The notes below the pieces were generated by a model. That model ran no database searches. It was not told the DNA's origin and saw only the letters and a list, made by a program, of their open reading frames with translations. A stretch of DNA of 22,565 nt. Origin: CAUZIB01 sp963578805. Lineage in GTDB: Bacteria; Acidobacteriota; Vicinamibacteria; Vicinamibacterales; UBA8438. Position numbers and translations under genes: made by a program. Shown piece by piece: positions 7,577 through 16,246 of this stretch (position 1 is the first letter of the stretch; the number at the start of each line of letters is the position of its first letter). The stretch is from contig CAUZDY010000041.1 in the NCBI GenBank assembly GCA_963578805.1, positions 1 to 22,565 on the forward strand, given 5' to 3'.

Positions 7577-8668
7577 TTAGTGGAGCTCGGATGGCCGGTG
7601 CATGACATAGCGCACCAGCCGCCGGCGAGCCACTTCACCTGCATAGATATTGCCATCGAAATCCACACCCAAGAACTCGATCCCAGCCCCAATATCCTCA
7701 TCAGCCTGCGGGATAAAGTGGGTCACCCAGGCCTGTTCGGTCTTTAAATCTCCGATCCGGATCCCCTTCTCCCACCCTAAATTACTCCGCCAGTTATCAG
7801 GGGGGCCAGTCCGTACCATTCCGGACAGTCCATCGCCAGCGTACAGGATATCGTTATGGTCGATGAACAGCCCGCTCGGCTTACCATAATGCGTCCAAAT
7901 GTGAAGAAGCCTGCCTTCTTGATCGAATACCTGGATTCGACTGTTGCCACGGTCCGCGACGTAGATCTGACCTCGAGAGTCGATCTTGATGTCGTGTGGG
8001 TCGCTGAACCGAGCTCCTTCCTTACTCTCGGAACCAACACCACCGCCAACCTCTAAAAGAAAAGTCCCAGCACTTGAGAACTTGACGATACGGTTGTTTC
8101 CTCCTCGATGCCCGTCGGACACCCAAATGTCACCACTGGGAGTCACCACCACTCCGGAGGGTCCGTTGAAATGAGCGGGGCCATCACCCCACACTCCCGC
8201 CTCTCCCAGTCTCATCACCACCTCGCCCTGCTGGTTTAGCTTCAGGACCTGGTGTCCTATGCCCAGGCTCTCGCCGAGCGTGGCTCGACGATCACCATGT
8301 GACCCTCCCTCGGTCACCCACAAAAAACCCTCATGGTCGAGGAAGAAACCGTGAGGAAACGCAAAAAGTCCGCCTCCAAAACTGTCGACTAGATTTCCGT
8401 CAAGATCGAATTTCATGATCGGATCCAGATCGGTGCCAGCGCACTCGTTTGCACCACAGCGGTCCAGAATCCAGAGGTGCCGTCCATCGGGATCGGGGAA
8501 CACCCCACTCACGGTCCCCATCGTCCTCCCTTCGGAAAGCTTCTCCCAGCCGAACGTAGCGCGATACGGGTTCGTCGTCGAGGACTGAGCGTTCATTCCC
8601 CCGTCTAGCATCAAGTACGCAACGATACCAACAGTCAGCGCATACCCGATTCGATTAGCGTGTAACAT
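7577..8668 (-). CDS. exported NHL-repeat beta-propeller protein, peptidyl-amidoglycolate-lyase-like
   Basis: This is a 363-residue predicted periplasmic six-bladed propeller. The start at 8668 (MLHANRIG) has AAGAGGG 5 bases upstream; an earlier ATG adds only MRKRVS. The signal peptide ends before Gln28. NHL blades are clear: FPHGFFLDHEGFLWVTE, FNGPSGVVVTPSGDIWVSDG, FSDPHDIKIDSRGQIYVADRGNSRIQVFD and PSGLFIDHNDILYAGDG. This blade pattern resembles the bacterial relatives of the lyase half of peptidylglycine amidating enzymes, but lyase activity in bacterial homologues is largely unproven. Cys pair CGANEC near the N-terminus may form a disulfide. It sits 53 bases after the 688-residue quinoprotein gene and is probably co-transcribed. 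It could equally be a non-enzymatic binding or scaffold propeller. Confidence 0.82.
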   Translation of the reverse strand: MLHANRIGYALTVGIVAYLMLDGGMNAQSSTTNPYRATFGWEKLSEGRTMGTVSGVFPDPDGRHLWILDRCGANECAGTDLDPIMKFDLDGNLVDSFGGGLFAFPHGFFLDHEGFLWVTEGGSHGDRRATLGESLGIGHQVLKLNQQGEVVMRLGEAGVWGDGPAHFNGPSGVVVTPSGDIWVSDGHRGGNNRIVKFSSAGTFLLEVGGGVGSESKEGARFSDPHDIKIDSRGQIYVADRGNSRIQVFDQEGRLLHIWTHYGKPSGLFIDHNDILYAGDGLSGMVRTGPPDNWRSNLGWEKGIRIGDLKTEQAWVTHFIPQADEDIGAGIEFLGVDFDGNIYAGEVARRRLVRYVMHRPSELH

Positions 8669-8721
8669 CGAAACCCTCTTTCTCATAATTGAATTGTGTC
8701 GGCCGGCCTACAGCCTACGAC

Positions 8722-10788
8722 TCAAGGCAGACGGAGTGCCACCAAAGAACCCGGCAGATCTCGGCCGGCTATCTGTACCACGATGTACTGCCGGCCCTCG
8801 TGCATGTAGCCCATCATGCCGTACTGGCCAGGGGCCGGAAGTTCGACAGTACCGATCCGGTCGCCGCTCGCCTTGTCCAGTGCGTGAAGAACCGACGCGC
8901 CTCCGGAACCCTCCGCTGTGAGGAGTAATGTCTTCGTCGCCATCGTCACGGCGCGTGACGTTTGTCCCGTGTTCGGAAGGTCAACATTCCGTAGCGCCGG
9001 ATGATTTCGAATGCGCTCTGGGGTCTCACCGTTCAATGCCTCCCAAAGATGCTCTCCGGTGTTCATATCGATCGCCACGATCCGACTATACGGAGGTTTG
9101 TAGATCGGAAGACCTTGAGGCCCCCGAAAATCTCCACGGTTCACAACGGCAAAGTCGGCAATCGTCGTGCCCGTCGTCATGATGTCGTCCGGTTCATCCA
9201 ACAGACTGCCTGGTACAATGTTCTCAGACCGGCAACCCCGCACCGTCGACACATAGAGAATCCCCGTCTCCGGGTCTGCAGACGTCGGACCGTGGATGTT
9301 GGTCGCCCCGCTCGGGCAACTAACGAAGGATCGCAACCCAGATGGATGACCGGTCTGGATCGGGGGATTAAAAATCGGCCCGAGCCGGTAGTTCTTGACG
9401 ATCTCAAGTGCCTCCTCTCGAAGTTCTGGTGTGAAGTCGATCAGGTCATCCTCGGTCAGCCCCAACATTTCGTAGGGCAACGGTCTTGTGGGAAACGGCT
9501 GGGTCGGAGACAGTTGCTCGCCAGGAACCTCCGATTGTGGCACCGGTCGCTCCTCGATCGGCCACACCGGTTCACCTGTCGCCCGGTTGAAGGTATACGC
9601 CAAGCCTTGCTTTGTCGTCTGAACTACAATCGGAATCCGCTCATTGTTCACCGTCACATCCATGGCGACCGGTGCCGTCGGGTTGTCGAAATTCCAGATA
9701 TCGTGATGAACGGTCTGAAAATGCCATTTCCGCTCTCCGGTCTGTACGTCCAGAGCGATGACGCTCGTCCCGAACAAACCATCACCCGGTCTGAATCCAC
9801 CATAGAAGTCAATCGTCGGCGGATTTGTTGGAATGTACACGAGACCTCGCTCTGGATCAGCTGACATCGGTGCCCACGACGAAACATCTCCGGTCCACCG
9901 CCACGCGTCGTTTTCCCACGTCTCATGACCAAACTCTCCAGGTCGCGGAATGACATGAAACTTCCACTTGTGTTCGCCGGTTCTGGCGTCATAGGCGAGA
10001 ATATCGCCAGGCACCATCTCGATCCGAGTCTGGTGGTACCCCTGCTCAGCAGAGTTACCAACGATCACGACGCCGTTCACAACAATGGGTGGTGACGAGC
10101 TGGTAATGTGCCCGAGCTCTCGCGGGACTCCGAGGTCTGCATCGTAGGGAGCGCCATCCCAACTCTGCCAGGGTCCCCAATCACTAATAAGGTCTGGAAT
10201 CAGGTCGACTGTTCCTGTCTCGGGAAAACCAGTCAAATTAACGTCGCCGCCCCAGTTCTCCAAAGGAAGCCCCGTCTTGGCATCGAGCGCGTAGAGAAAG
10301 AAGGCGGGACTGGAGATGTAAATCACCCCTCGACCATCAATATCTCCATAGGCCACACCTTTCCCATAGCCGTTACGCATTCCCCGATCGAAGCGCGTCG
10401 TATGAGGTTCACGGAAGACCCAGACGGTCTCGCCGCTCGATGGATCGATTGCGGCCACCGTCCGGCGTTCACCGGCAACCGTGTAAAGCAGGCCGTCGAC
10501 GTAAAGCGGCGTAGAGCGGGAGACGCTAAGGGGAGCCGGTCCAAAATTGTCACCCCGCCACACCCACGCCACGTCGAGGTCATTAAAATTGTCACCGGTA
10601 ATCTGATCGAGTGGGGAATAGCGCGTATGCCATGCATCACCGCCGATATAGCGCCACTCACCCTCCGCCACGCCCGGCCCTTGTGCGGTCAGTACTCCCT
10701 CAGTAAGTGCAATTACACCGACGGCCAACGTCAGGAAAACATATACAGGTCTGCTCTTCTGAAAAAACGTCTGGACAAACTCAATCAT
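8722..10788 (-). CDS. PQQ-dependent dehydrogenase, glucose/quinate-dehydrogenase-like, without membrane domain
   Basis: This 688-residue quinoprotein starts at the ATG reading from 10788, preceded by GGAGGG. A signal peptide (residues 1-36, cleavage before Gln37) replaces the five-helix membrane domain of E. coli Gcd. Family marks are RYSPLDQI (56-63), AWVWRGDN, TPLYVDGLLYTV, HHDIWNFDNP (361-370), TTKQGLAYTFNRATG with Lys393, and GATNIHGPTSADPETGILYVS. In Gcd the catalytic pair is Asp466 and Lys493, 27 apart. Here Lys393 is conserved but the residue 27 before it is Asn366, so the presumed catalytic Asp is replaced. Activity may be lost or altered. No heme motif is present. It is the first gene of the run 10788 to 4117, so a promoter is expected in 10789-11164. 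Confidence 0.88.
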   Translation of the reverse strand: MIEFVQTFFQKSRPVYVFLTLAVGVIALTEGVLTAQGPGVAEGEWRYIGGDAWHTRYSPLDQITGDNFNDLDVAWVWRGDNFGPAPLSVSRSTPLYVDGLLYTVAGERRTVAAIDPSSGETVWVFREPHTTRFDRGMRNGYGKGVAYGDIDGRGVIYISSPAFFLYALDAKTGLPLENWGGDVNLTGFPETGTVDLIPDLISDWGPWQSWDGAPYDADLGVPRELGHITSSSPPIVVNGVVIVGNSAEQGYHQTRIEMVPGDILAYDARTGEHKWKFHVIPRPGEFGHETWENDAWRWTGDVSSWAPMSADPERGLVYIPTNPPTIDFYGGFRPGDGLFGTSVIALDVQTGERKWHFQTVHHDIWNFDNPTAPVAMDVTVNNERIPIVVQTTKQGLAYTFNRATGEPVWPIEERPVPQSEVPGEQLSPTQPFPTRPLPYEMLGLTEDDLIDFTPELREEALEIVKNYRLGPIFNPPIQTGHPSGLRSFVSCPSGATNIHGPTSADPETGILYVSTVRGCRSENIVPGSLLDEPDDIMTTGTTIADFAVVNRGDFRGPQGLPIYKPPYSRIVAIDMNTGEHLWEALNGETPERIRNHPALRNVDLPNTGQTSRAVTMATKTLLLTAEGSGGASVLHALDKASGDRIGTVELPAPGQYGMMGYMHEGRQYIVVQIAGRDLPGSLVALRLP

Positions 10789-11164
10789 CTACGAACCCTC
10801 CGATACATCGACTTAACTGAACACATCCTCATCTTCCGTCGCCTGAAACAGAGCCTCTCTCCGGCTGGTCGATGGAAAGCCTAGCCACCACAGCCCAGTG
10901 CGCCGCGAACGTGGGAAACGCGCGAAAAAGCAGCGGCGAGAACCGCCCCTAGTTATGAAAGATTCTCTCCAAACACGTTTTCAAGATGACGCCGGCAAAG
11001 CCATTTTACGCCCAGCCACGCCGTGACTCCACTTCCCACGCAAGATTACCGGATAACCGCTTCGTCTCCCTTCATAGGTGGAGTCACAGAAAGTTCCTCG
11101 CGTTTGATCAGCAAAAGCCGAAAACAAAGTAGGGACGAACGGGATATCGGATAGCCGACCCTCT
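10789..11164. other. intergenic region upstream of the quinoprotein unit
   Basis: This 376-base gap has no supportable gene. It must contain the promoter of the minus-strand unit starting at 10788 and the 3' end of the DUF5916 gene transcript. The only clear structure is the inverted repeat at 11023-11087, listed separately. No conserved riboswitch core was recognised on either strand. Confidence 0.5.
11023..11087. repeat. 10-base perfect inverted repeat with 45-base spacer
   Basis: GTGACTCCAC (11023-11032) and GTGGAGTCAC (11078-11087) are exact reverse complements. One G-T and one T-A pair can extend the stem inward. The spacer contains TTACCGGATAA, itself nearly palindromic. It lies 78 bases after the stop codon of the DUF5916 gene and about 235 bases before the quinoprotein start. 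No T-tract follows on either strand. It could be a 3' stabilising hairpin or a paired operator. Confidence 0.45.
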
Positions 11165-13468
11165 CTACCGAGACAGTAGGTATGTCAGCTTGATGGCAAG
11201 TTGCCGATCACGCAACCATGGGGAACTCCTCCGCATACCCGCAATTTGCGGCACGGTGTCGAGCCGCAACTCGTCGTAGGCAATGTAGATGTCGCTCCCC
11301 GGATTGTAGATCCAATTAAACCGAACACTCGTACTGATCTCGTGTGTCGTCGAGTTGTATTGCGACAGCGTGCGCAACGTCATCTCGGGTGATAGCGCAA
11401 GGTCGAAGTTCACCGAAGCGAGGTCTGCGGTGAACGCTCCTACCGGAAGGTCGACATCACTTCGGCTTAACCGACCTTCGGCCGCGATCGAGCTCGTGAT
11501 CCGCACACCAAGCATGCCACTCATGTCGCGCCGGTTACCGCCAAAGAACGTCTGCGGCTTGTATCCGGCCTCCCCAAACACTCGCCTCGACGGATCGGTT
11601 GTGTACGAAAAATTCCACTCGCCAAAGCGATAGGCACCGGCCGGAATCGTGACCTCAGGTGTAATGTGAAACGGCAGATCAAGCTGTTCGAAAATGTCGT
11701 TATACCAGACAACAAACGACGCCCCATTTTCAAAGTAAGTCCCGATCATGTTATGAAATCGCCGAGTCAGAAGGCGATTATGCTGGTCCGTTGTGTACGT
11801 CACGTTCCACATCGGATCAAACTGCCGGATGCCCCATTTGCCTGGCCGCGGATCCCACTCCGTGTGGAGCTTTGATGTCCGAATCCCGACACGTGGCACA
11901 AACCCCACCTCGGCGTTAAAACCATCCTGAATATCGGTGTATTCGGCTTCAATGCGCCATGATGGGCTCAGCCACTTCGCGCTCAGGTACCCGGCACCAT
12001 CACCCGTCGAAATACCGGGAGTCTCAGTCTTCGCGATAAAACTATTCACAACGAAATTTGGATGCACGGCCAGGATCGCGTCAGCCGCGAAAGTACGATT
12101 GAAATGAGTGCCGCCGATCGATTCTTTATTGATGACGAGGCCACCGACCTGGGAGCGAGCCAGAATGTCTCGACTGTATCGCCCAACAAAAAAGTTCTCG
12201 CCTGCCTCCCCGAATGCCTCTTGCGTCTGTATGTTCATCACGGCGATGTTGTGCCGATCGACTTTTCCGGTCAGCCGTGCCCCTCCGACGATCGGAACGG
12301 GCCGACCTGAGTTAGACAATCCGATCCGCCGTGTGAAGAACAGATCGACTTGGCGTCGAAATCCTTGTGTCGCGACACCGAACATCCCGGCGTTTTCAAG
12401 AAAGAAGTCACGCTTTTCAGGGAAAAACAGCGGGAACCGGGTCAGATTTACCTGCTGCTCGTCCACCTCTACTTGGGCAAAGTCGGTGTTGAGTGTGAGA
12501 TCCAGATTCAAACCCGAAGAGACCCCATATTTCACGTCGAGGCCTACGTCATTAAAGCCAGATCCGTCGAGCTGAGTCTCCCTCAGATCCTGTCTGCCGC
12601 CGGCAAGGACGTACGGTGTAACCCGTAGGTCCATACCTCTGTTGACATTGGTGATGCCCGAAAGAGTTCCCGCCAGACTGACGCGAGTCAAGCTGTACGC
12701 CTTTGGGATCGGCGCCCAGAACACTTGTTCATTCTTCCGGCGGATATTTCGCATGAAATTGACGCCCCACACCGGCCGCTCGTCTTTCGGAAAGCGCAAA
12801 GTCACCATAGGGATAGCGATTTCGGCAACCCACCCATCGACCGTACGCTGCGCAGAGACGTGCCATACTCCATCCCAGTTGATGTTGATGTTCGAACTAT
12901 TTCCTCGGAAGCCACCCTCACCTTCTGCGGCGACTTGTTGCTCCAGTTTTGCGCCTAGCGGATTCGTCACAAACATGTAGCCGGACCGGCGGTCATGAAA
13001 GGTATCGAGGATGATCTGAAAGTTATCCTCCTCAAGAAGACGTGGAGAGTCGCGTCGCTTCTCCGTTGCGATCACGCCGCTGGCCTGCGAATCGTAGGCT
13101 TCAACACCGATGTAGAGTGTCTGTGCATCGTAGAGCAGCCGCACCAGCGTTCGTTCCGTCGCGGGATCACCCTCAGTCGGCTCCTGTTGAACGAACTGGT
13201 CAATAACCGCCGCTTCAAGCCACACGTCTTCGTCGAGTTGGCCATCCAGGACCGGACCGACCTCGACCCAACGCGGCTCGACCTGGAACCGCTCACTCGG
13301 TGGAAGGTTCGCCTCGGCGGACTCGAGTACGAGCGCCTCTTCCACTCCATTTCCACCCTCTGTCAAACCGTCTGTCGGTTCTCCCGGCTGAGAGAACGCC
13401 GGAACAGCGAGGGCACATAAGACTGGGACCAGTGCCACAGCCCGGCAAGAGCACAGCGCCTGATTCAT
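11165..13468 (-). CDS. CBM9-like and DUF5916 outer-membrane beta-barrel protein
   Basis: This 767-residue protein has a signal peptide (1-26, cleavage before Gln27). A carbohydrate-binding family 9-like domain covers roughly residues 65-270: RWVEVGPVLDGQLDEDVW, VRLLYDAQTLYIGVEAYD, DNFQIILDTFHDRRSGYMF, and WVAEIAIPMVTLRFP. The remaining 500 residues are a DUF5916 region (LTLNTDFAQVEVDEQQVNLTRFPLFFPEKRDFFLEN, here cited in part) rich in alternating beta strands and ending in LTYLLSR, as expected of an outer-membrane barrel. The function of the family is unknown; surface binding or transport of a glycan is often assumed from the CBM9-like part. No strong ribosome binding site precedes the ATG at 13468. 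It is a single gene with large gaps on both sides. Confidence 0.88.
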   Translation of the reverse strand: MNQALCSCRAVALVPVLCALAVPAFSQPGEPTDGLTEGGNGVEEALVLESAEANLPPSERFQVEPRWVEVGPVLDGQLDEDVWLEAAVIDQFVQQEPTEGDPATERTLVRLLYDAQTLYIGVEAYDSQASGVIATEKRRDSPRLLEEDNFQIILDTFHDRRSGYMFVTNPLGAKLEQQVAAEGEGGFRGNSSNININWDGVWHVSAQRTVDGWVAEIAIPMVTLRFPKDERPVWGVNFMRNIRRKNEQVFWAPIPKAYSLTRVSLAGTLSGITNVNRGMDLRVTPYVLAGGRQDLRETQLDGSGFNDVGLDVKYGVSSGLNLDLTLNTDFAQVEVDEQQVNLTRFPLFFPEKRDFFLENAGMFGVATQGFRRQVDLFFTRRIGLSNSGRPVPIVGGARLTGKVDRHNIAVMNIQTQEAFGEAGENFFVGRYSRDILARSQVGGLVINKESIGGTHFNRTFAADAILAVHPNFVVNSFIAKTETPGISTGDGAGYLSAKWLSPSWRIEAEYTDIQDGFNAEVGFVPRVGIRTSKLHTEWDPRPGKWGIRQFDPMWNVTYTTDQHNRLLTRRFHNMIGTYFENGASFVVWYNDIFEQLDLPFHITPEVTIPAGAYRFGEWNFSYTTDPSRRVFGEAGYKPQTFFGGNRRDMSGMLGVRITSSIAAEGRLSRSDVDLPVGAFTADLASVNFDLALSPEMTLRTLSQYNSTTHEISTSVRFNWIYNPGSDIYIAYDELRLDTVPQIAGMRRSSPWLRDRQLAIKLTYLLSR

Positions 13469-13988
13469 AGCACGTCAAGTCCCATGGTTAGATGCCAAGT
13501 TTCCGGTCGCGGACTGGGACGTCGCGAGAAGATCCACAAGTGCGACGTGCGAGGGAGTTTAATAAACCTGACAATTGTGGTTATAGCTAAACCAAACCTG
13601 CAAGCGATAGTCGCCGAAGCAATAAGCCCCGTGTCCAGGTCCTGATTGGAGTGTCATGGCCCCATGCCATGTGCGGTCGGCCCACAACACATCGTGCAAG
13701 AACTTCCTCCATCAGGCGGCTCGGGCATGAAGGGGGTTGCCCACTGGACATCCATCACAGTACACACGCCCAACCAAAAGTTGTTATCGAAGGTTGGTGG
13801 TTAATCCGATTACCAATTAATCCTACCGTCGGCCATCATTCTCTCAGTTGGCCACCACAGAAAACGCTTGCCCTTTTCAACGACTTCACCCTCAAGCTCC
13901 GCAATTCCCTTGTCTGCTCAACCTTCTAGCCTCTTGGGTCGCGCAGGCCAGTACGCGATGTCAAGACCAAGCCACTCAAGAACTCAGA
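13469..13988. other. 520-base intergenic region, no gene recognised
   Basis: The region separates two minus-strand genes and should hold the promoter of the DUF5916 gene. AT-rich stretches at about 13558-13592 (containing GTTTAATAAAC and GGTTATAGCTAAACC) are the likeliest promoter zone. A plus-strand frame at 13651-13929 has no ribosome binding site and unusual composition, and is not accepted as a gene. No remnant protein similarity was recognised in either strand. Confidence 0.5.
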
Positions 13989-15113
13989 TCACCGCGAGCT
14001 GGTGTTCTCGGCTTGCTCAACCGCTCTCGAACCGGAGAGCTGTCCAAGCAACCCATAGTTCCCTTCGTGACAGGCATACTCGAACATCTGCGGTATGTGC
14101 ATCCCATCGATGCCGTTCATTAAGGATTGCAGCGCCCGCAGTGGATACGCAACCGTCCAGGGACTCTCCCAGGTCGTCGGATCACTTAGTGTGACTTCGT
14201 AATCAATGGTGTTTGCATCGACCCGTCTAAATCTCTCAATAAGATGGAGACCATCGAACGATCCTTTAAATGGTGCTTTGTCGGTGAAATTTTTCGTGTC
14301 AACGACCAGCACGTCGCCCTCCCACCGGGCACGCGAATCGCCCATCCATTGGTGAACATGTTGAGGAAGATGTGAGGATCCATCTACTGGGATGACCCGC
14401 ACGTGGTGCTGCATTTCGTGCTCGATCACTACATAGCCCGGCGACTGCACAATTTGAAAATGATTGTTATAGCCCCCGGGAAGTCTCGGCAGATAGTTCA
14501 TGATGCAGCGCTCGCCGAAACGTCGATCCTCCGGATTGTCCGCGCGGCTACCCCGGCCGTCTACCCCACCCTCGGTACCGTCAAGGGCCACCATGTCAGG
14601 ATCCCACCCACCGTTCCAGAGATTACCCCGCGGATCCGCACCGCTATTAAACAAGCCCCTCGCCTCGGCCCATGGCGCGTATCTCTCGCGCGCCTGTGAT
14701 GTCAGCGCCGGCATTTTTCCATTCGGCGGATCCACAATCAGCGACGTCCGTTCAATCGGATTCCCTGGCACCGGAAACCAGAGGGCGTTATACGCTCGGC
14801 CGACGTCGGTTACCGCTCCAGGATCGGAATCGCGGAGGTCCCTGTTTTCACGCGATGCCTGCTGCTCCACCGTATAGCTCGCCAGTTCCTCTTGGTTCAG
14901 TTCAACCTTGCCCTCAAACCGATCGGGGCGCTCCAGCGGAGTACTGACGTCGTTCGCCCAGATCCCCTGTAGGTCCGGTTCGCCCCACGGCGTCTGGAAT
15001 GTAGCGGTGGATGACGGCTGGCCCATGGCCGGTGAAGGTGCCACCAACCCGACCATACCTACGATCGTTAACAGACTCCCGGCGGGAAGCGAGCCGAACG
15101 ATAGATGACGCAT
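13989..15113 (-). CDS. exported family A protein, copy 4 (function unknown)
   Basis: This is a 374-residue predicted secreted protein. The start at 15113 is set by AGGAGG ending 6 bases upstream of the ATG; an upstream ATG at 15185 would place 24 charged residues before the signal peptide. Cleavage is predicted before Gln32. Family blocks are TPWGEPDLQGIW (41-52), TPLERP, RTSLIVDPPNGKMP (122-135), ERC (Cys203), YNNHFQIVQSP, His248, QWMGDSRARWEGD (255-267), LIERFRRVD and YACHEGNYGLLGQL (Cys348). It is longer than the others because of an extra segment at about residues 150-190 rich in Gly, Asp and Trp. Copy 2 is its closest relative in the window. It is separated by 8-12 kb from the other copies and by long gaps from both neighbours. 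Confidence 0.88.
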   Translation of the reverse strand: MRHLSFGSLPAGSLLTIVGMVGLVAPSPAMGQPSSTATFQTPWGEPDLQGIWANDVSTPLERPDRFEGKVELNQEELASYTVEQQASRENRDLRDSDPGAVTDVGRAYNALWFPVPGNPIERTSLIVDPPNGKMPALTSQARERYAPWAEARGLFNSGADPRGNLWNGGWDPDMVALDGTEGGVDGRGSRADNPEDRRFGERCIMNYLPRLPGGYNNHFQIVQSPGYVVIEHEMQHHVRVIPVDGSSHLPQHVHQWMGDSRARWEGDVLVVDTKNFTDKAPFKGSFDGLHLIERFRRVDANTIDYEVTLSDPTTWESPWTVAYPLRALQSLMNGIDGMHIPQMFEYACHEGNYGLLGQLSGSRAVEQAENTSSR

Positions 15114-15376
15114 TCGAGTCCTCCTGTATTTCAGACTGTCCATTTGTGGAAAGCTAAAGAACGACCAATCCAGGATAGCCTTCAAACGCCCAAAAGGAAA
15201 CGGGTAAGTTCCCAGGTCCGTGCCGCCGAAATGGTAAATGAATCCGGTACGTCAATACACGCGAAATAACACAGTGGGCACAGGGGGATCAGCAGAATGA
15301 CAGTGAACCGCTGCATGTCTTCTGACACACTTTAACCGACACCGTGAGATCGCTCGTGCAGAGTGCATGCCCTACC

Positions 15377-16246
15377 CTACGGGTTTGGTTCCGTCAGCAT
15401 TTCTTCAAACCTCGATTCGGCACTTGCCACCATCTCTGTCCATCCCGCAGAGTCAAGACAGCTTGCACACTGCGAGTTGACAGGAAGATCAGGGTTCAGC
15501 GCCTCGGACTCAGACCGTACGTGATTGTGCAAGAAAAGATCGGGAGGGTCGAGTTCCTTGAGCACGCGAAGGGTTCGTTGTGTGTCTTCGACGACAGTCG
15601 GGTGCCTCGGATTGTCGATAAGAGGGACACCAGCGTTCGGAATCTCACCACCACGGAAGGCGACGTTGTAAGTCTGACCGCCCTCTTCCACCGTCGTCAT
15701 CCACATCGTCGCCCCCTGCGTGTGGCCACCAGTCCATACCGCGCGCAAGGTCATGCCACCGATAGCTAGTGTGTCACCATCCTCCACCACGCGAGCAACT
15801 TCGACAGGTTCCCAGCCTTCATCTCCCAGAGCCGAATTGTCCGCGCCCGCTTCAATCGCCACGGCATCGCCACCGAGTGCGACAATCTGCGCACCCGTTG
15901 CTCTCTGCATCGCCGCGTGGCCCTGCATATGATCGACATGGGCATGGCTGTGAAGCATGAACTTAATGTCTTTCACATCGAACCCGAGCGTCTCGACGTT
16001 CGACACGATCACGTCGTGCATCTCAACCGTACCGGTGTCGTGCAGAATGTGCCCCTCTGGTGTGGTGATGAGATAGGACGCTAGTCCTTTCGCACCCACG
16101 AAATAGATGTTCCCCAGGACGCGGAACGGTTCAGCCGGCTCGGCGTCCGTGGTGTGCCATCGCTCTCTCGCCTCCTGAGAGATATACGGTGACTGCGCAG
16201 ACAGTACGGCTGAACTCAATACAACGAGTGCACAGATAGAACGCAT
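15377..16246 (-). CDS. subclass B3-like metallo-beta-lactamase-fold hydrolase
   Basis: This 289-residue exported metallo-hydrolase starts at the ATG reading from 16246, preceded by GGGAGG. The signal peptide is residues 1-17, with cleavage before Gln18. Zinc ligands are visible: HAHVDH (His101, His103, Asp105 and His106), TGGHTQG (His175) and DLFLHNH (His242, the equivalent of the GAH histidine in B3 enzymes). No cysteine occupies the B1/B2 Cys221 region, which fits B3. Near the C-terminus the segment CASCLDSAGW matches the place where B3 enzymes have a Cys-containing helix. Environmental B3 homologues vary in whether they hydrolyse beta-lactams, so antibiotic resistance cannot be claimed. 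It is a single gene between family A copy 4 and a TonB-receptor remnant. Confidence 0.87.
   Translation of the reverse strand: MRSICALVVLSSAVLSAQSPYISQEARERWHTTDAEPAEPFRVLGNIYFVGAKGLASYLITTPEGHILHDTGTVEMHDVIVSNVETLGFDVKDIKFMLHSHAHVDHMQGHAAMQRATGAQIVALGGDAVAIEAGADNSALGDEGWEPVEVARVVEDGDTLAIGGMTLRAVWTGGHTQGATMWMTTVEEGGQTYNVAFRGGEIPNAGVPLIDNPRHPTVVEDTQRTLRVLKELDPPDLFLHNHVRSESEALNPDLPVNSQCASCLDSAGWTEMVASAESRFEEMLTEPNP

Noticed and set aside
9001..9864. Plus-strand frame of 287 codons opposite the glucose-dehydrogenase-like gene
   Set aside because: The minus strand carries clear quinoprotein motifs throughout; the plus frame is rich in Arg, His and Pro with no recognisable domain.
10870..10930. 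Possible cobalamin riboswitch in the leader of the quinoprotein unit
   Set aside because: A GCGCACTGG stretch on the minus strand only loosely resembles the B12 box and the rest of the conserved core is absent.
13651..13929. Plus-strand open frame in the 520-base gap
   Set aside because: No ribosome binding site, low-complexity mixed composition and no recognisable motif; three overlapping frames are equally open here.
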